From Laccaria trichodermophora (Eukaryota > Basidiomycota > Agaricomycetes > Agaricales > Hydnangiaceae), in NCBI GenBank assembly GCA_018417955.1, contig JACTVC010000014.1:744001-808000 (forward strand): a DNA stretch of 64,000 bases, in the 5' to 3' direction. The position numbers were made by a program, and so were the translations under genes. The notes beneath the pieces are model-generated. The model made no database searches. It worked only from the letters and a program-made list of their open reading frames with translations, and had not been told where the DNA came from. The first letter of the stretch is position 1. The number at the start of each line of letters is the position of its first letter. Below, piece after piece: positions 24,323 to 35,896 of the stretch.

Positions 24323-25510
24323 TTGGTTGCACATCACCTCCTTCCCCTATGTTGTCACGTGACGGTCTTGGAATTCAATGGTCGAGAGGCGATTGAAGCC
24401 TTTGGGGAACTGTGGAGGTCTCAAAAACCTCTAAAAGTCTTTTATTTCGACCCAAATGAAAGGGCGTCCAATTTTCTATCTGCCGCGATTGTTCGACTTC
24501 GGAGGCGGACGTTCGTGTTCGTCTGCCAAACAGTAGGCGACCGCTCCCGTTCAACATCAAGGGACTATGGTCCAGGGGGCTTCAAGAGTGATTGCGCTCC
24601 TGAGTCTGATCTGCACAGGGCTCGTTCGAGAGCACGCCCTGGATTCTGTCATAGATGGGTTTGCTCACCTGGAGCACTTCCCCCGCCCAGGGAGTCATTG
24701 GACCACAAATTCGGAAACGAGACGATGCCTCTTGCAGCAGAGGTTGAGACACTGCCTTGATTACTGCAGCTGCATAGTGGGCGACGTGTCCCCATGAACG
24801 CTTCCTCGAGGAAGCAGTGGATCCTTTATGACTGTCCTCTGAAACTTCAGTGTCCTTCGGTGGGGCTGCTTGTTCTCCAAAGCACCACCAAACCTTCATG
24901 GATCCGACCAGAGGTGACAGCCGTCTCAAGCATGCTTTGCTTTCAGTTGTTCTTCGGCACGATGTCGAACCTTGGAATCTACTTAAGAAGTCAGCACAGA
25001 CACCTCCTTCACCAGCAGACCTCGAAACGTTGACATGCCTTCATGGAGCTACATTCGTCTTCAGTGGTCATCGAGAATGTGAGGGAGTATCATATCTATG
25101 GTGATTCACGCCCCTCTGAATTTTTAGTGTCCTTGCGTGCTTCCAGTTTGCCGTGGGTTGAGTCGACCCGGCCCCTGGTGAAAGTCTGTTGCATACGATC
25201 CTACTTGAAAATCTGCAAGGCCTGCAGTCGCTGAGCACTATGCAGCTGCGACTTGACTCCTGGGAGGAAAGTACCACCACTTCACCCAACGTAAGAAGCT
25301 TTGGGCTGATGCGGCAATTGTTGGACATTGTGTTTGTCACAACTTTCGGCAGTGCCTTCCCCGTATCTCCTCCTGGGCGCTTGGGCGGAGGATACCGTCG
25401 CCATCTGTTCACTCCTCTCCACTGGTCTTTTCCGGGAAGCCAGCCCTCCTGCCTCCCATCAACTGTATATGGCACCAATTCTACACGAGATCCAATCATT
25501 CCCAGCCTAG
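24323..25510 (+). pseudogene. F-box/LRR-like gene relic (tentative)
   Basis: Several + strand segments in different frames look like one leucine-rich gene broken by stops or unrecognised introns: VTVLEFNGREAIEAFGELW and LKVFYFDPNERASNF (24360-24480), SRLKHALLSVVLRHDVEPW (about 24920-24980), LETLTCLHGATFVF (about 25020-25065), and LQGLQSLSTMQLRLDSW with a following exon to a stop at 25508-25510. The pattern resembles the large F-box/LRR families of agaricomycetes, but no F-box motif is visible. Intact exons may remain; I could not join them in one frame. Confidence 0.3.
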
Positions 25511-25597
25511 AAATCCAGGAACCGAAAATTTAAACTTTGAGTCAAGGAATTCTAAGGTCGCCGCTGTTTTGACGGTTATTTGGACCCCATTTTCCAA

Positions 25598-25612
25598 TAT
25601 AAATGACCCAGT
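25598..25612 (+). promoter_or_regulatory. TATA-like box
   Basis: CCAATATAAATGACC about 120 bp upstream of the ATG at 25731, followed by a CACCACCACC-rich leader and pyrimidine-rich sequence typical of fungal core promoters. Confidence 0.5.
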
Positions 25613-25730
25613 TTCGCTGGTCTCTCTTCCTTATCACGCCCACCACCACCACCACCACCACCCCCGCCCCAACGCTCTTTTTCTGTTCTTCCACAAACTA
25701 AAACATACATCATTTTAGTCTACTTCCACG

Positions 25731-26227
25731 ATGCCTCTTTCGCGACTCGTCCTCCCGTCTTTCACTCTTGTTTTAAGCGAATCGGTAACCCTGCGTGACT
25801 TCCAATATGCTCAAAATCGCGAAATCCACATTCCAGTTCATGGTCCATTGAGCGACGAGGAATTTATGGTACGGCGCGTTCACGACGTAGACTTCCCTGT
25901 GACTGAGGCCACTACGTCCCGCCCACAGCATACGATTGACCTCCGTGACACGGCCCCAGCCTCAGCCTTCATCACGTATAAGTGCACCTATTATCCGGTA
26001 GGCCGCTCTTCCAGTGCATTTGTCAGGCCTTCTTGCTCACTTCATATCTGTTCAGAATCAAGACGCTGCGTCCCTGTTTGGCGACGAGAACTGCGAGGAT
26101 ATTGCTCCAGATGGGCACTTCTGGGTTCGTTTTTTTGGAAGTTGTGATGTGTATTGCGCTCATCATACTGCAGCGACGCTTGTTGACGAAGGTCAAGGGC
26201 TTCGGAGGGAGGCTCTTCGCTGCCTGA
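25731..26227 (+). CDS. Small hypothetical protein
   Basis: ATG at 25731 gives MPLSRLVLPSFTLVLSESV, then LRDFQYAQNREIHIPVHGPL and TIDLRDTAPASAFITYKCTYY. A 58-bp intron (about 25999-26056, GTAGGC...TTCAG) leads to NQDAASLFGDENCEDIAPDG. Two 3' structures are possible: a second intron of about 50 bp (GTTCGT...CTGCAG, about 26124-26173) gives a basic end LLTKVKGFGGRLFAA with the stop at 26225-26227, or reading through extends the frame to 26418. The first is preferred because it keeps the protein compact (about 130 residues). The N-terminus is mildly hydrophobic and could be a weak signal peptide. Family not recognised. Confidence 0.45.
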
Positions 26228-27647
26228 TTTTTCACCCTTCGATGGACTATACTTTCGCTGATAATTGCTTGCTAAGATCTTGCTCTCGCTCCTTCTTGTC
26301 TTCCGTCACTCATCGCATAGTCAATGCTTTATCGCGTCCTGTCTTGTTCCGTTGCACAAACGTCACTTCTCCTTCATTTGTACCATATATAATTCACGCA
26401 GATCTGTTGAATGGTTGATACTCAAGCCCAGAAAAATATAGTTGTCGTACTTTCAGTCCTTGCCATAATTGCTGCACGTCATTTGGAATTTTGGGTGATT
26501 TGTGCTTGATCTCCGTAATTAATTCTTCTCGGCGAGCTTGGAATGTGGCAGATTTGTCGCACAATTTGCCACATTCTGGGATCATGAAATCGTTTCTTTT
26601 TGAGGCCATACTTTCAAATCTCGGCATACTCACTCAAATAATGGCGAGAAGTCTTGACGTTGAGGTTGCGTTACTTTGATCACACATTTGAAGCTTGAAC
26701 TGAATCTGTTGCCTTTGTCTAGGACAAGAGATGGCACTGCTGAGCTTCCACTCACATGAGATTCACGGTCTTGTTCGTCGTCTTGAGGCACACAGTTGAC
26801 CGTCTTGTGATCTTCTGTTGTAACTTGATGGTAGAATTGACGTTGACATTCTTAAGAGATTGGTTCAGTTGAGGTTTTGTGTTCAAAAGCTCGAGCAGAG
26901 TCTAGATGACAAAATATATCATTATCATTGTTCATATCGTTTGTAATGGTTCATATAGTCTCGTCTTGATTGGGGTTCCTTCAACGTGCACCCTCATTCA
27001 AGCGCACGGAGATAGAAGGAGCATGGGGTAAAGCAAGGAACGGGGAAAGAGAGAGAGAGAAGGGAAGATAGAAGGGACGGGAGGGAAAGAGGAAGGTAGA
27101 AGGGAGAAAAGGAGTAAGGGGAAGGACACAGGGAGGGGATCAGCAAAGCGAAAATGAGAGAAGAAAGAAAACAACGGAAACGTCGCCAAATTGACGCCGA
27201 ACTGTGATTTCATTGAAGTTGCTTGCTTGCAGAGCCCGACTTCAAACCTTGAACGCATGCAAGAGACCGATTCCAAGTGGGACACCAAAAGGCATTCGAA
27301 CGGAAAAGAATCAAGCAGAGGGAGGAGAAGCACAGAAGGGCAGCTCCACACTGAGAGAGGCTGGGAAAGGGCTGGGAAAGGCGTGGGCGGGAAAAACGTC
27401 GGGCTTATAAGTGTAGGCTCTGTGGCTGTGCAGACGTGTGGTGACTCCGACAGTGGCGGGAAAGTTCTCAGGCATGTCCGAATGCCCGTTGTTAAAATGA
27501 GGATTGGCGAAACGACCATAGGAGCAGCAACGACGTTGAGTGCAATCTGGGAAACGGCAGCAAAAATAGAAAACATTGATAATGATACGTACAACCAAAT
27601 CCAAAAAATCCGGTACAACCATATAAACGACAAATTAAACAGACAAT
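26228..27647. other. Intergenic with a polypurine tract
   Basis: About 27000-27170 is almost pure A/G on the + strand (GGGAAAGAGAGAGAGAGAAG and similar), a candidate for triplex or nucleosome-poor DNA. Open frames on both strands across it are compositional. No gene recognised. Confidence 0.5.
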
Positions 27648-29513
27648 TCACTCCAGTTCATACCCAGCCGTATGAAGCACAGCGGCAAACTATGAGAAAG
27701 CAATTAGCAAGAACAGTAAGTTTTCATAGAACCACCAGCGTACCTGCACTTTAGCAATAGCATACATCTGGTCAAAATCGTACCCCTCTCTCTCACTCAG
27801 ATCATCTAACAATACCTTTGAAATGTGGGGCTAAGTAAGGGAGGGAGATGATGCTTACGGCTATTATGGTACATCGGGTCCGCGACTTGCCCATGCCGTC
27901 AGCGTTGATCGCGTATATGTGGGAATGGGGAGAGGAGGAACTTACTCCGTCCAACACGTTCGAAAAGCTGCGTTACTGGGTAGCCTTGCTCGATGAACGA
28001 CTGAGAGGTTTATAACTCAGATATCTATAATCTCGCAGAGGGAGAGAGAGTTAGGGTAGACTGACCTGGTGGTCACTGCAGCACACCTACGTCATCACCG
28101 TTATCAGATAATGCATTGGGGATCAGAGAAAATACGTACTGGCGTAAGCCCAAGATGAAGCTCGGGGCTGTAGATTTCAGAGATATTCCATACGAGCTGG
28201 GTAACTTCTGGTGTGCCAATTCTATAGATTGCTTTTGTAAGGAGTTAGCAGGAGCCCACAGAAGGCGTTACGTACCGTTCTGGAAGTCCAAGTTGCATAG
28301 GCTCGTCAGGGGCACGATACGCCGTCATATCCGCCTGAATCATCAAAATAACGCTCGCATTGGCAGCTCTTAATTCCTCTGAACCACCATCAGTGCCCGT
28401 AAAGAAAAAAGAAAAAAGAACGAACATACTAGCATACGCCTTGGACCCCAACAACCCCTGCTCCTCACCAGCAAACGCGACAAGCTCCACGTTAGCGTTT
28501 GTGAATCTGACACCTTTTCGGGCAATGGTGCGCGCAATTGCGAGGACACCTGTGGTTCCGGAACCGTTGTCATTTGCACCTGGAGCGCGTGTGCTTCCGA
28601 AGGATCCACGGCTGTCGTAGTGCCCGCTGATTATAATGGTGTCGTTCGTCGGATTGACGGCAGAGTATCGGCTGAAGAAATCAGTTAATGAAGGAAGGAA
28701 ATTATTGATGTGTTACATACCATACGACGTTAGGCACAAATCCTTCAAGGAATGGTTTGTAATGACATTCAGCACCAGAATTCTCAAACCGCGCCTTCAG
28801 CCATTTCGCGGCGATGACGGCACCCGGAGTGAACGAATGTCTAGAGACAATGCCAGACCTTCCGTCTTCCCCTGTGAGGAACCGGATATCGTTACGCATT
28901 TGAGGGAGGGAGATGTTGTTGACAATAGACGCGACTACGGGGTCAAATTTTAGTTTCTTGAGCGCATTTTTCACGGGTTCTATGGCTGAGGGTGATACGG
29001 CGTGATAGGGAATGGGCTCTCTTGGAAGAAGGGCTGATTTCCAGAATGGGGGCAAGAGCGTGTCAATTGTACGTGCTTGAAAAGGAGGTATTGAAATGAG
29101 GAGTGACGTTGGACTTTGGTGAAAATCGTGGGTGGGGATGGTCGTCGAGAGGGGGTCAAAGCTTCTTGATCCAGCGGTTCTGGTAAGTCTGACAATAGCA
29201 GCGAATTGAGGAAGGAATCTGTGATTCCCGTTGAGCCCTCCAAGAGGCTCTCTTCGACAAAATCCTGGTGAAGCCACACCAGTTGATTAGCCCCCTCGGG
29301 AACCTCCACAAATGGGGTATTCCTAGGGAAATACGCGTCCCACGCGTCGTAACATTCTTGGTCTGGTACATTGAAGATGGTGTAGCCTGGTGTGTGGATG
29401 TCCTGATAGGTTCCGTAAAAGTAATTTGAGAGACATGAATCTTCTGCGACGAATTTTGAGTGAAAAGGCGCGACGAGCAGAAGGCCGAGTGGAAATGCTG
29501 CCTTTGCAGTCAT
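27648..29513 (-). CDS. Secreted M28 family zinc aminopeptidase, one frameshift
   Basis: A zinc exopeptidase that releases N-terminal residues. ATG at 29513 gives MTAKAAFPLGLLLVAPFHSK, a likely signal region. The N-terminal domain contains SNYFYGTYQDIHTPGYTIFN and ECYDAWDAYFPRNTPF. The catalytic domain contains SGHYDSRGSFGSTRAPGAND (zinc ligands H and D), FAGEEQGLLGSKAYA (catalytic Glu), MIQADMTAY, the last ligand in CCSDHQ, then ADPMYHNSHDLSEREGYDF and the end AAVLHTAGYELE. All introns after the first large exon splice cleanly in frame. One break: at the C run complementary to 29151-29155 the upstream frame (LDQEALT) and downstream frame (THDFHQSPTSLL) differ by one base; one more C would join them. 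It is either a true frameshift or a homopolymer error in the assembly. Confidence 0.9.
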
Positions 29514-30341
29514 CGTGTGAGGCAAGGAGCTGAACCGAGACAAGCTGAGCGAAAGATAGGGTGACACCGCCACCGATCACACTCAGATGATGGTCGTCCG
29601 TAGAGCCCAGTCAAAACCCCGACGGTTGAAATCGGCTGAGAGTGGCTGAAATTGGCAAAAAACGATTTTGACAGATGTTCGGACTATAGCAGATGAAAAT
29701 CGGTTGGAATGTGCTGATATCGTGCGATGTGTCATGGTAGAACGATTTATGTGATGATAAAAGATCATTTTCTATTCGATATCGTACGAAACAAGCAGAT
29801 TGTACACCTATGAACCCATGCCCTGCTTCCTCCTCTCCTCCTTCGCCGCGCTGACTAATTCATGTCTGACAGTATAGAATTAGTTATCTTCCCCAGCATC
29901 ATATGATAAAAAGCTTACCTTCCTCTCCTCCGCAAGTTGAACTCATCGGTTGCCTCTTTTCGTGAGACTTTCCGAGCCGAGTCCTTGCAGAAATGATGAC
30001 CAAACAATCTAAAGAGGTTTGCGTTAGACGTGGATATGGTCAATGATAGAGACTGTGCATCAGGCGTGGGGTCGCTCAACGGAAAAGGGGACGCCGGGGT
30101 TTTCGATGCCTAACTCATCTAACGGTCTTTTAGTTGAAGGGTGGGGTGCGAGATTGAAAATGTAACGTACCTGAGACAGAAACAACAGCCGTCCCTCGAA
30201 CAGGTACTGTAGACTTTGATATATGTGCGTCGTCAACGCCTCGCAGGAAGAAGATAACACGGAGTACGTACAATGGATTGATGAGTTTCAACTGGAGTCA
30301 AAGAAGGATGTGAGCAACGAAGGAATGGCATACAATCTGAA
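29514..30341. other. Upstream region of the aminopeptidase; 3' exons of the split minus-strand gene
   Basis: From 29.58 to 30.05 kb nothing is recognised. The minus strand between 30060 and 30320 holds plausible 3' exons of the Pro-rich gene next door: LTTHIYQSLQYLFEGRLLFL, and PLDELGIENPGVPFSVERPH with a stop near 30060, separated by intron-like GTACGT...AAAG segments. Confidence 0.35.
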
Positions 30342-30554
30342 TCACACCTTGATTGTGAGAGGCTTAGCGTTGGTGGCTTGAGTTAAGTCGACAACTGGTG
30401 GTGGTGGAGAGTCATCGGGAACATCCTGGATGGGAGAGAGCCGTGTTATGGAGTTCACCTGTGTGATGATGGGAGAAGGCAGCACTGGCGAGGAAACATC
30501 GCTCGCGTAATTATCAGGGACACCGGCTGTCATCGCCAGGTGGCGGGGACTACT

Positions 30555-31224
30555 AGGACCCCCGAAAATCCTGCTAAATGGTAGATACTAAAATGGCCGA
30601 TTTTCAGATTCTTGTCCGTACCAATTTTGGCGAACTCTGTCCGGATTTTATCTAGCCTAGTCATTATATAAAAATTTTGTCCGGACTACGTATCTAGCCG
30701 TATTTAGGGCCCAAGTTTGTCCGGAATCTAGTATCTGGCCTCCAGAGGACTGGAATTTGAAGGAAAAGTGGAAATCTGGCTAAATTACGCAATGTCCTCG
30801 GCCTTTTGGCGGACTCCAATCCAATCTGATTCTTTGAAAACACCTTCAGCGTCGAGGGCTATAACACTGGAATGCATGGTTTTACTGCACATTTCACGCC
30901 ACATTATTTTCAATATATCATTCGGTACCTGATCGCATGTTGAAAAAACAAAAACAAAAAGTTGACAACAGGGTTCGAACAGCAGACTACATAGATTCAA
31001 CCTATGGTTGATGCACCTACGGTTATCCACTGCACTACGCAACCATACATGTCCAGTTAGGTATCTAGCCTGTCAACCTCCTTGGAAAGCTGTCCGGATT
31101 TTGTATCTAGCATTTTGCTAATTTTGTCGAAAACCTGTCCGGTTTGTCTCTAGCCTAGCACCCCCATTTTCAAAATTTCTGTCCGGATCCGTATCTACCA
31201 TTTAGCAGGATTTTCGGGGGTCCT
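30555..31224. mobile_element. MITE with 8-bp TSD (hAT type)
   Basis: Perfect terminal inverted repeats of about 32 bp (AGGACCCCCGAAAATCCTGC at the left, its complement at the right) are flanked by GGACTACT at 30547-30554 and 31225-31232. The interior repeats TGTCCGG...TATCTAGCC motifs several times near both ends, as in subterminal transposase-binding repeats. There is no coding capacity. It carries a tRNA-like module (see 30961-31047). Confidence 0.93.
30961..31047 (-). ncRNA. tRNA-like module inside the MITE
   Basis: The minus strand has an A-box-like TAGTGCAGTGGATAACCG, a perfect 5-bp anticodon-like stem (CATAG/CTATG) with a 7-nt loop GTTGAAT (T33 kept; apparent anticodon TGA) and a B-box GTTCGAACCC, followed by TTTTTGTTTTTG, a Pol III terminator. 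Acceptor and T stems do not pair properly, so it is a tRNA-derived, SINE-like segment rather than a working tRNA. Confidence 0.6.
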
Positions 31225-31879
31225 GGACTACTGGAGTGCCGTGTGACGTGGGTGAGAAGGTTGTTGACAGGGATGAGCGGCGATGTGATGGAAGTAGCTG
31301 AGGTGGGTGTCGATGGAACCGTTGGTGGTATGCCGGGAGAAACTGGGATCGTGACTTCAGTAAGGGACGAGGTCACCGTTAATGGTGAGATCGGAGGTGC
31401 AACCGTGATGGGTGTCGATGGGATTGAAACTGTCGTAGTGATTGGAGTTGGTGTCGAGGAAACTGTCGATGAAGTGTAGAGAAGGTGTCCATGTCAGTCC
31501 CGAGAAACGACATGATGGTGGAGTGAAAACAAGATGGAAAGAGTCGGAAGGAGAAAATTTCTTGGGACGATGGAGGACGATGTGGTACGACGGAAACGTT
31601 TAGGCGCACATTTAGGAGCGGTCGGAGTTTGAACTGACTTGGTGCGCGTTTGAGAGCCTGTTGGGAGTTAGCTAAACGCGTCAATGCAAACATGCGCGCG
31701 AATTCTCAAGCCACACATAATTTATATGCATAATTAGATGTGTGTTTATGTTGTAGATACAATGTGAACATTTAAAATCTGCTCTCTCATGTTTGATTGG
31801 AAATTGAAATGATCTGAACCGATTTGATTGTGTCAGGTCGGATCGCTCCGCTCACAGCTGATTTGAGTCAACCTGAACC

Positions 31880-34606
31880 ATCGGGGTTTTCACTGGGCGT
31901 AGAGGTCGTAACCCTCCTGCTCACCATGAGCGACAGTCGTATGCCAAGAAGCTCAAGAAGCAACGTACAGAGCAGGTCTCCGCGGCGTCGACTTCAAGAG
32001 TCACTCAATCTCATACTGCTGGCAGCAACAAAGAATCACCAGCTCCACGCGTCTCCTTGACCCTCCTCTGGTTTTCAGTCCTTACCGCAACGTTGATCCT
32101 TGCGTATCTGGTTAGAAAACGCGTCAATTTCTTTTGAAGAGAACGCTTATCGTATTTTGAATCATAGAACCCAACTGTCGTTATCAATTTCTTGGACTCG
32201 TGGATCGGGTTCTCTGAGCACTACGATGGAGCTCCGGCAGCTTCCTCAACAACAGAGACGTTTACTTACCTGTCTGCCGATATACCGAAGCGCGATGCGG
32301 TGGTAAAGGCGTTCAAAGTGCGTGCCTCATATTCAATCATCCAGAGGGTAAAGACTGATCTTGCAACAGAACGCTTGGCACGCATATGGTGACCTCCTAC
32401 TGCTTTATTTTCCCTCTAAGTATCTGAATACGCTCATCAGAGAGAGATGCTATGGGGGATGACGAATACCACCCCATAGAACAAAAAGGAAGCAACCTGA
32501 CCAAAGCAGGAGGGATCGGCTACATGGTAATCGACGCGCTCGACACCATGCAACTGATGGGTCTCAAAGAAGAATACGCTAGATCCAGAAACTGGGTACA
32601 ATCCAAGCTATCCTTTGACCGTGATGACCGATTCAGCACATTCGAGGTAGGCACCATTTGTCGCTTCTCCCCTCCAACTCATCGTAACGCTTTCCTCCCG
32701 CAACCAGACAACCATCCGTGTCCTCGGCGGCCTCCTCTCCGCATACCACCTATCCAACCACGACCCACTCTACCTCGAAAAAGCAGTTGAACTGGCAGAC
32801 AGGATCTTACCCGTTTTCGACACACCTTTAGGGCTCCCCTTGCCCGTTATTAATCTAGCGACGATGGAGCCGAGTCACATGGACGACTTCCCGGGACTCG
32901 TCAGCGTTGCAGAAGCTGGGACTTTGCAGTTGGAGTTCAGGTATTTGAGCCATTTGACGGGGAACGATGTGTATTGGCGCAAAGTTGAAAATGTGAGATT
33001 GGTTCAGTGATGAATGAATAGTATCTGAAGGAGAGGACAGGTCATGCGAATTATCAAAGACGCGCGGTTGCCTCACGGCTTGGCGTCCATCTTTTTGAAG
33101 TGCGTTCTTTTCCGTTTTGTTTTCTTGCCAGCATTGTTGAAAGCTTATCTTAGTATTGACCGAGGGCAGTATGAACCGTCTGCCATTCGACTTGGTGCGC
33201 GAGCAGACTCGTTTTACGAGTATCTGTTGTTCGTAACTTCCACTCTTCGTGAAATACGTCAGGCTCATAAACCTCAACAGAAAACAATACCTTCAAACGG
33301 TACGCCGTCGGCAACATATTTTCGTCCTTTTCTCATAGAACACACAGAATAAATCTGAAGTGGTCTACCGTGACGTATGTTCGCCTTCGTCGCTTCCTTC
33401 GTGTCTCATACTCCTTCCATCACAGATGTACGACGATGCCATGACCGCCATACACTCATACCTTATCCAAGAGAGCAAAGACGCTAAAATGACGTACACG
33501 TCTGAGCTCATCCCCGAACATCACGAGGACGGTGAAATGTTCGTTTCCTTCTCTTCTCATTTCCACTACCACTCAAACGACGGTGACAGATCATGGCGAC
33601 TGACACCAAAGCAAGACCACCTAGTGTGCTTCCTTGGGGGTTCGCTCATGCTTGGGGCAACACACACAGGGACAGGCACTCGACAGCCCGTTTCAATACC
33701 CCCCCCGACCAGAAGCGTTCACGGAAAATGGACGAAGAGATTGGAAGACAGGAGTTGAGCTCATCAAGACGTGTATGAATACCCATGATACTGCCAAGTG
33801 CGTCTCCTCGATGTTAGTTGAGTTGCTTGCGGTTAATGAAAGAGGAACTTAGTGGATTGTCGCCTGAGATTGTATACTTTAGAGTGCCAAGTGATGAGAT
33901 GGACGGATACGATATCGCCCCTTCTGATTGGTATATCCGTGGTGCTCAGTATGTATCTCTCAAAAAAGACTTGACATTCCTCCAATTGACCGTATACAAT
34001 CTCATTATAGGAAAGGCGAATTTCCACCATATAACGCCCGTTACATGCTCCGGTATCTGCTTATCTCCTCCGTCCTTCCTTCCCAATTAGCCAACTCACG
34101 AAACAAAGGCCAGAAACCGTCGAATCTCTGTTCCTCGCATGTCGACTGACAGGCGATCCCATATACCGAGACCATGCATGGGTGATCTTTCAATCCATCG
34201 AGAAGCACTGCCGTGTCCCTACGGGCGGGTACGCGACGATTATCAATGTAGATGAGAATCCGGCAAGGCAGGAGGATAAGATGGAGACGTTCTTTTTGGT
34301 GCGTCTTTTTCCTTTGAACTTGTGATTGATTGGATGTTTACTGGGTGAAGCTTCAGAGTGAGACGCTGAAGTATCTTTATCTGTTGTTCTCAGATTCGGA
34401 TGTGGTCCCGTTGGACAGTAGGTTTTTTTATGTTTTGCGACCTTGAAGTGTGTGGCTGATCATGTGTTTGTAGAGTATGTGTTCAATACAGAGGTAAGCT
34501 TGTCTCTAGCTGAAATACAACTGTAATTGAGACTGATGACCCTTCCTTTGCATAGGCCCATCCTCTGCCAGTCTTTACTTCAAAAATGTCAACCGGCTTC
34601 ACATAG
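31880..34606 (+). CDS. GH47 alpha-1,2-mannosidase (class I), one frameshift
   Basis: Trims mannose from N-glycans in the ER/Golgi; type II membrane protein. The start is unresolved: the coding frame can be followed from about 31880 (SYAKKLKKQRTEQ) without an ATG. A membrane anchor follows (LTLLWFSVLTATLILAYLV, about 32054-32115), then NFLDSWIGFSEHYDGAPA, EQKGSNLTKAGGIGYMVIDA, LDTMQLMGL, TIRVLGGLLSAYHLS, SHMDDFPGLVSVAEAGTLQL, RLPHGLASIFL, RGQYEPSAIRLGARADSFYE, LVCFLGGSLMLGA, GRRDWKTGVELIKTCM, RQEDKMETFFLSETLKYLYL and the calcium-site motif NTEAHPLP, ending at 34606. About a dozen introns splice in frame. One break: a run of eight C at 33699-33706 shifts the frame; seven would restore it. Catalytic-domain motifs are otherwise complete. 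Confidence 0.9.
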
Positions 34607-34699
34607 CATACATATACTATAGCAAGCTGCAGTATTCTCTAATCCTTATCACTCCAACTTATATTGAAGAGTAGATACAACTTCAATAACACATCTGCT
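34607..34699. other. Boundary between gene space and mobile DNA
   Basis: Short AT-rich spacer; from here to the right edge base composition and repeat content change. Confidence 0.5.
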
Positions 34700-35217
34700 G
34701 GTAAAAGTGTGTATATCCAGATTTTTTTTCCGTGCATCAATATCTGCCCTGTTCTCCACCAGCAGCTTCACAACTGCCTCATGATGTCTGCCTCATTGCC
34801 CTTTAATGGTGCTGCTTGAAGAGCACATCTCTACTGTGCCCTATTCTCCACTAACAGCTTCACAACTGCCTCATGACCTTCAGATGCTGCTGCTGCAAGA
34901 GCAGTTCCATATCCTCCCTATAGATTCACATCTGCCCCATTCCCCATCAGCAGCTTCACAACTGCCTCATGACCTCCATATGCTGCTGCTTTAAGAGCAG
35001 TTCCATATTGTCCTCCCCATGCATTAACATCTGCCTTGTTCTCTATCAGCAGCTTCACAACTGCCTCATGACCTCTGGATGATGCTGCCTGAAGAGCTTT
35101 CCCTTCCTGTGCATTAAGGTCTTCCCCCTTCTCTATCATCAGCTTTATGATTCTTTCATAACCCCCCAATGATACTGCCCAATGTGCTTTTTCTTGTAAA
35201 TAAACAGTGCCTAGCAA
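34700..35217 (-). pseudogene. Ankyrin-repeat gene fragment
   Basis: The minus strand reads several ankyrin repeats with the usual consensus: RGHEAVVKLLIENKADVN, GTALKAAAYGGHEAVVKLLM, then, after a stop (TAG at about 34920), GTALAAAASEGHEAVVKLL. Further stops follow. No start or N-terminal domain is present. It is a relic, perhaps of an NLR or transposon-borne gene. Confidence 0.8.
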
Positions 35218-35263
35218 TAATCATCAAACTCATTAATATCATATATGTCATGCTTTAATTATA

Positions 35264-35894
35264 CAGTTGAGTGCAAAAAGAATGAAGGTTGGTTCATTTT
35301 TCTGGTTCTTTCTAAGAATCTATTGTACCTCAAATGTATTTGTGTTACACTTCCCTTGGTATGGACTAATTTCAGTGAAAGCTGGAGCCTTGAGAAGGTT
35401 TTTATTCTGGAGGCCATTTTTGGCATCTGAAAAAAAAAATATGTGCTAACTGGGGAGGTGGCCAGAACATACCTATGGTCAACCTGAATGAGCTTATCAA
35501 AGAATTAGTTAAAAATACTGAGCGGTTATGCTTGTAGAGCCTCCAGAAAATGGTCATTTTGTGCCATTTTGGTCATTTTTGGCCTGTTTTAGACAAAACA
35601 AGCCATTTTCTAAAGCCTCTACAGACATAATTGCTCAGTATTTTTGCCTGATTCTTTGATAGGCTCATTCAGGTTGACCAGAGGTATGTTCTGGCTACTT
35701 CCCCAGTTAGCGCATATTTTTTTTTTTTCAGATGCCAAAAATGGCCTCCAGAATAAAAACCTTCTCAAGGCTCCAGCTTTCACTGAAATTAGTCCATACC
35801 AAGGGAAGTGTAACACAAATACATTTGAGGTACAATAGATTCTTAGAAAGAACCAGAAAAATGAACCAACCTTCATTCTTTTTGCACTCAACTG
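35264..35894. mobile_element. Foldback MITE of Tc1/mariner type
   Basis: The 631-bp element is almost wholly palindromic: the left arm from CAGTTGAGTGCAAAAAG returns as its complement ending CTTTTTGCACTCAACTG, with the turn near 35575. It is flanked by TA on both sides, and CAG termini next to TA are the Tc1/mariner signature. Mirror-image open frames on the two arms are by-products of the palindrome. Confidence 0.88.
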
Positions 35895-35896
35895 TA

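Larger units (their letters stand above)
30342..31480 (-). pseudogene. Ser/Thr/Pro-rich protein gene interrupted by a MITE
   Basis: On the minus strand, a mucin-like stretch (SSTVSSTPTPITTTVSIPST, then TEVTIPVSPGIPPTVPSTPT) runs from about 31470 to 31233 and ends THVTRHSSS. After the 670-bp insertion the same frame resumes at 30546 (RHLAMTAGVPDNYASDV) and ends TNAKPLTIK before an intron donor at about 30344. Removing the insert with one copy of its 8-bp target leaves the frame open. The start is not resolved: a candidate ATG in MSFLGTDMDTF (about 31515) is in another frame. Function unknown; Ser/Thr/Pro richness suggests an O-glycosylated or disordered protein. Confidence 0.5.

Noticed and set aside
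26998..27651. Leu/Ser/Phe-rich 217-residue minus-strand protein
   Set aside because: Caused by the polypurine tract; it also overlaps the true last exon of the M28 gene region.
30961..31047. Functional tRNA-Ser(UGA)
   Set aside because: The anticodon arm is perfect but acceptor, D and T arms are not; no variable arm typical of Ser tRNA.
35267..35891. A pair of small membrane proteins (MSAKRMKVGSFFWFF...)
   Set aside because: Identical translations come from the two arms of a foldback MITE.
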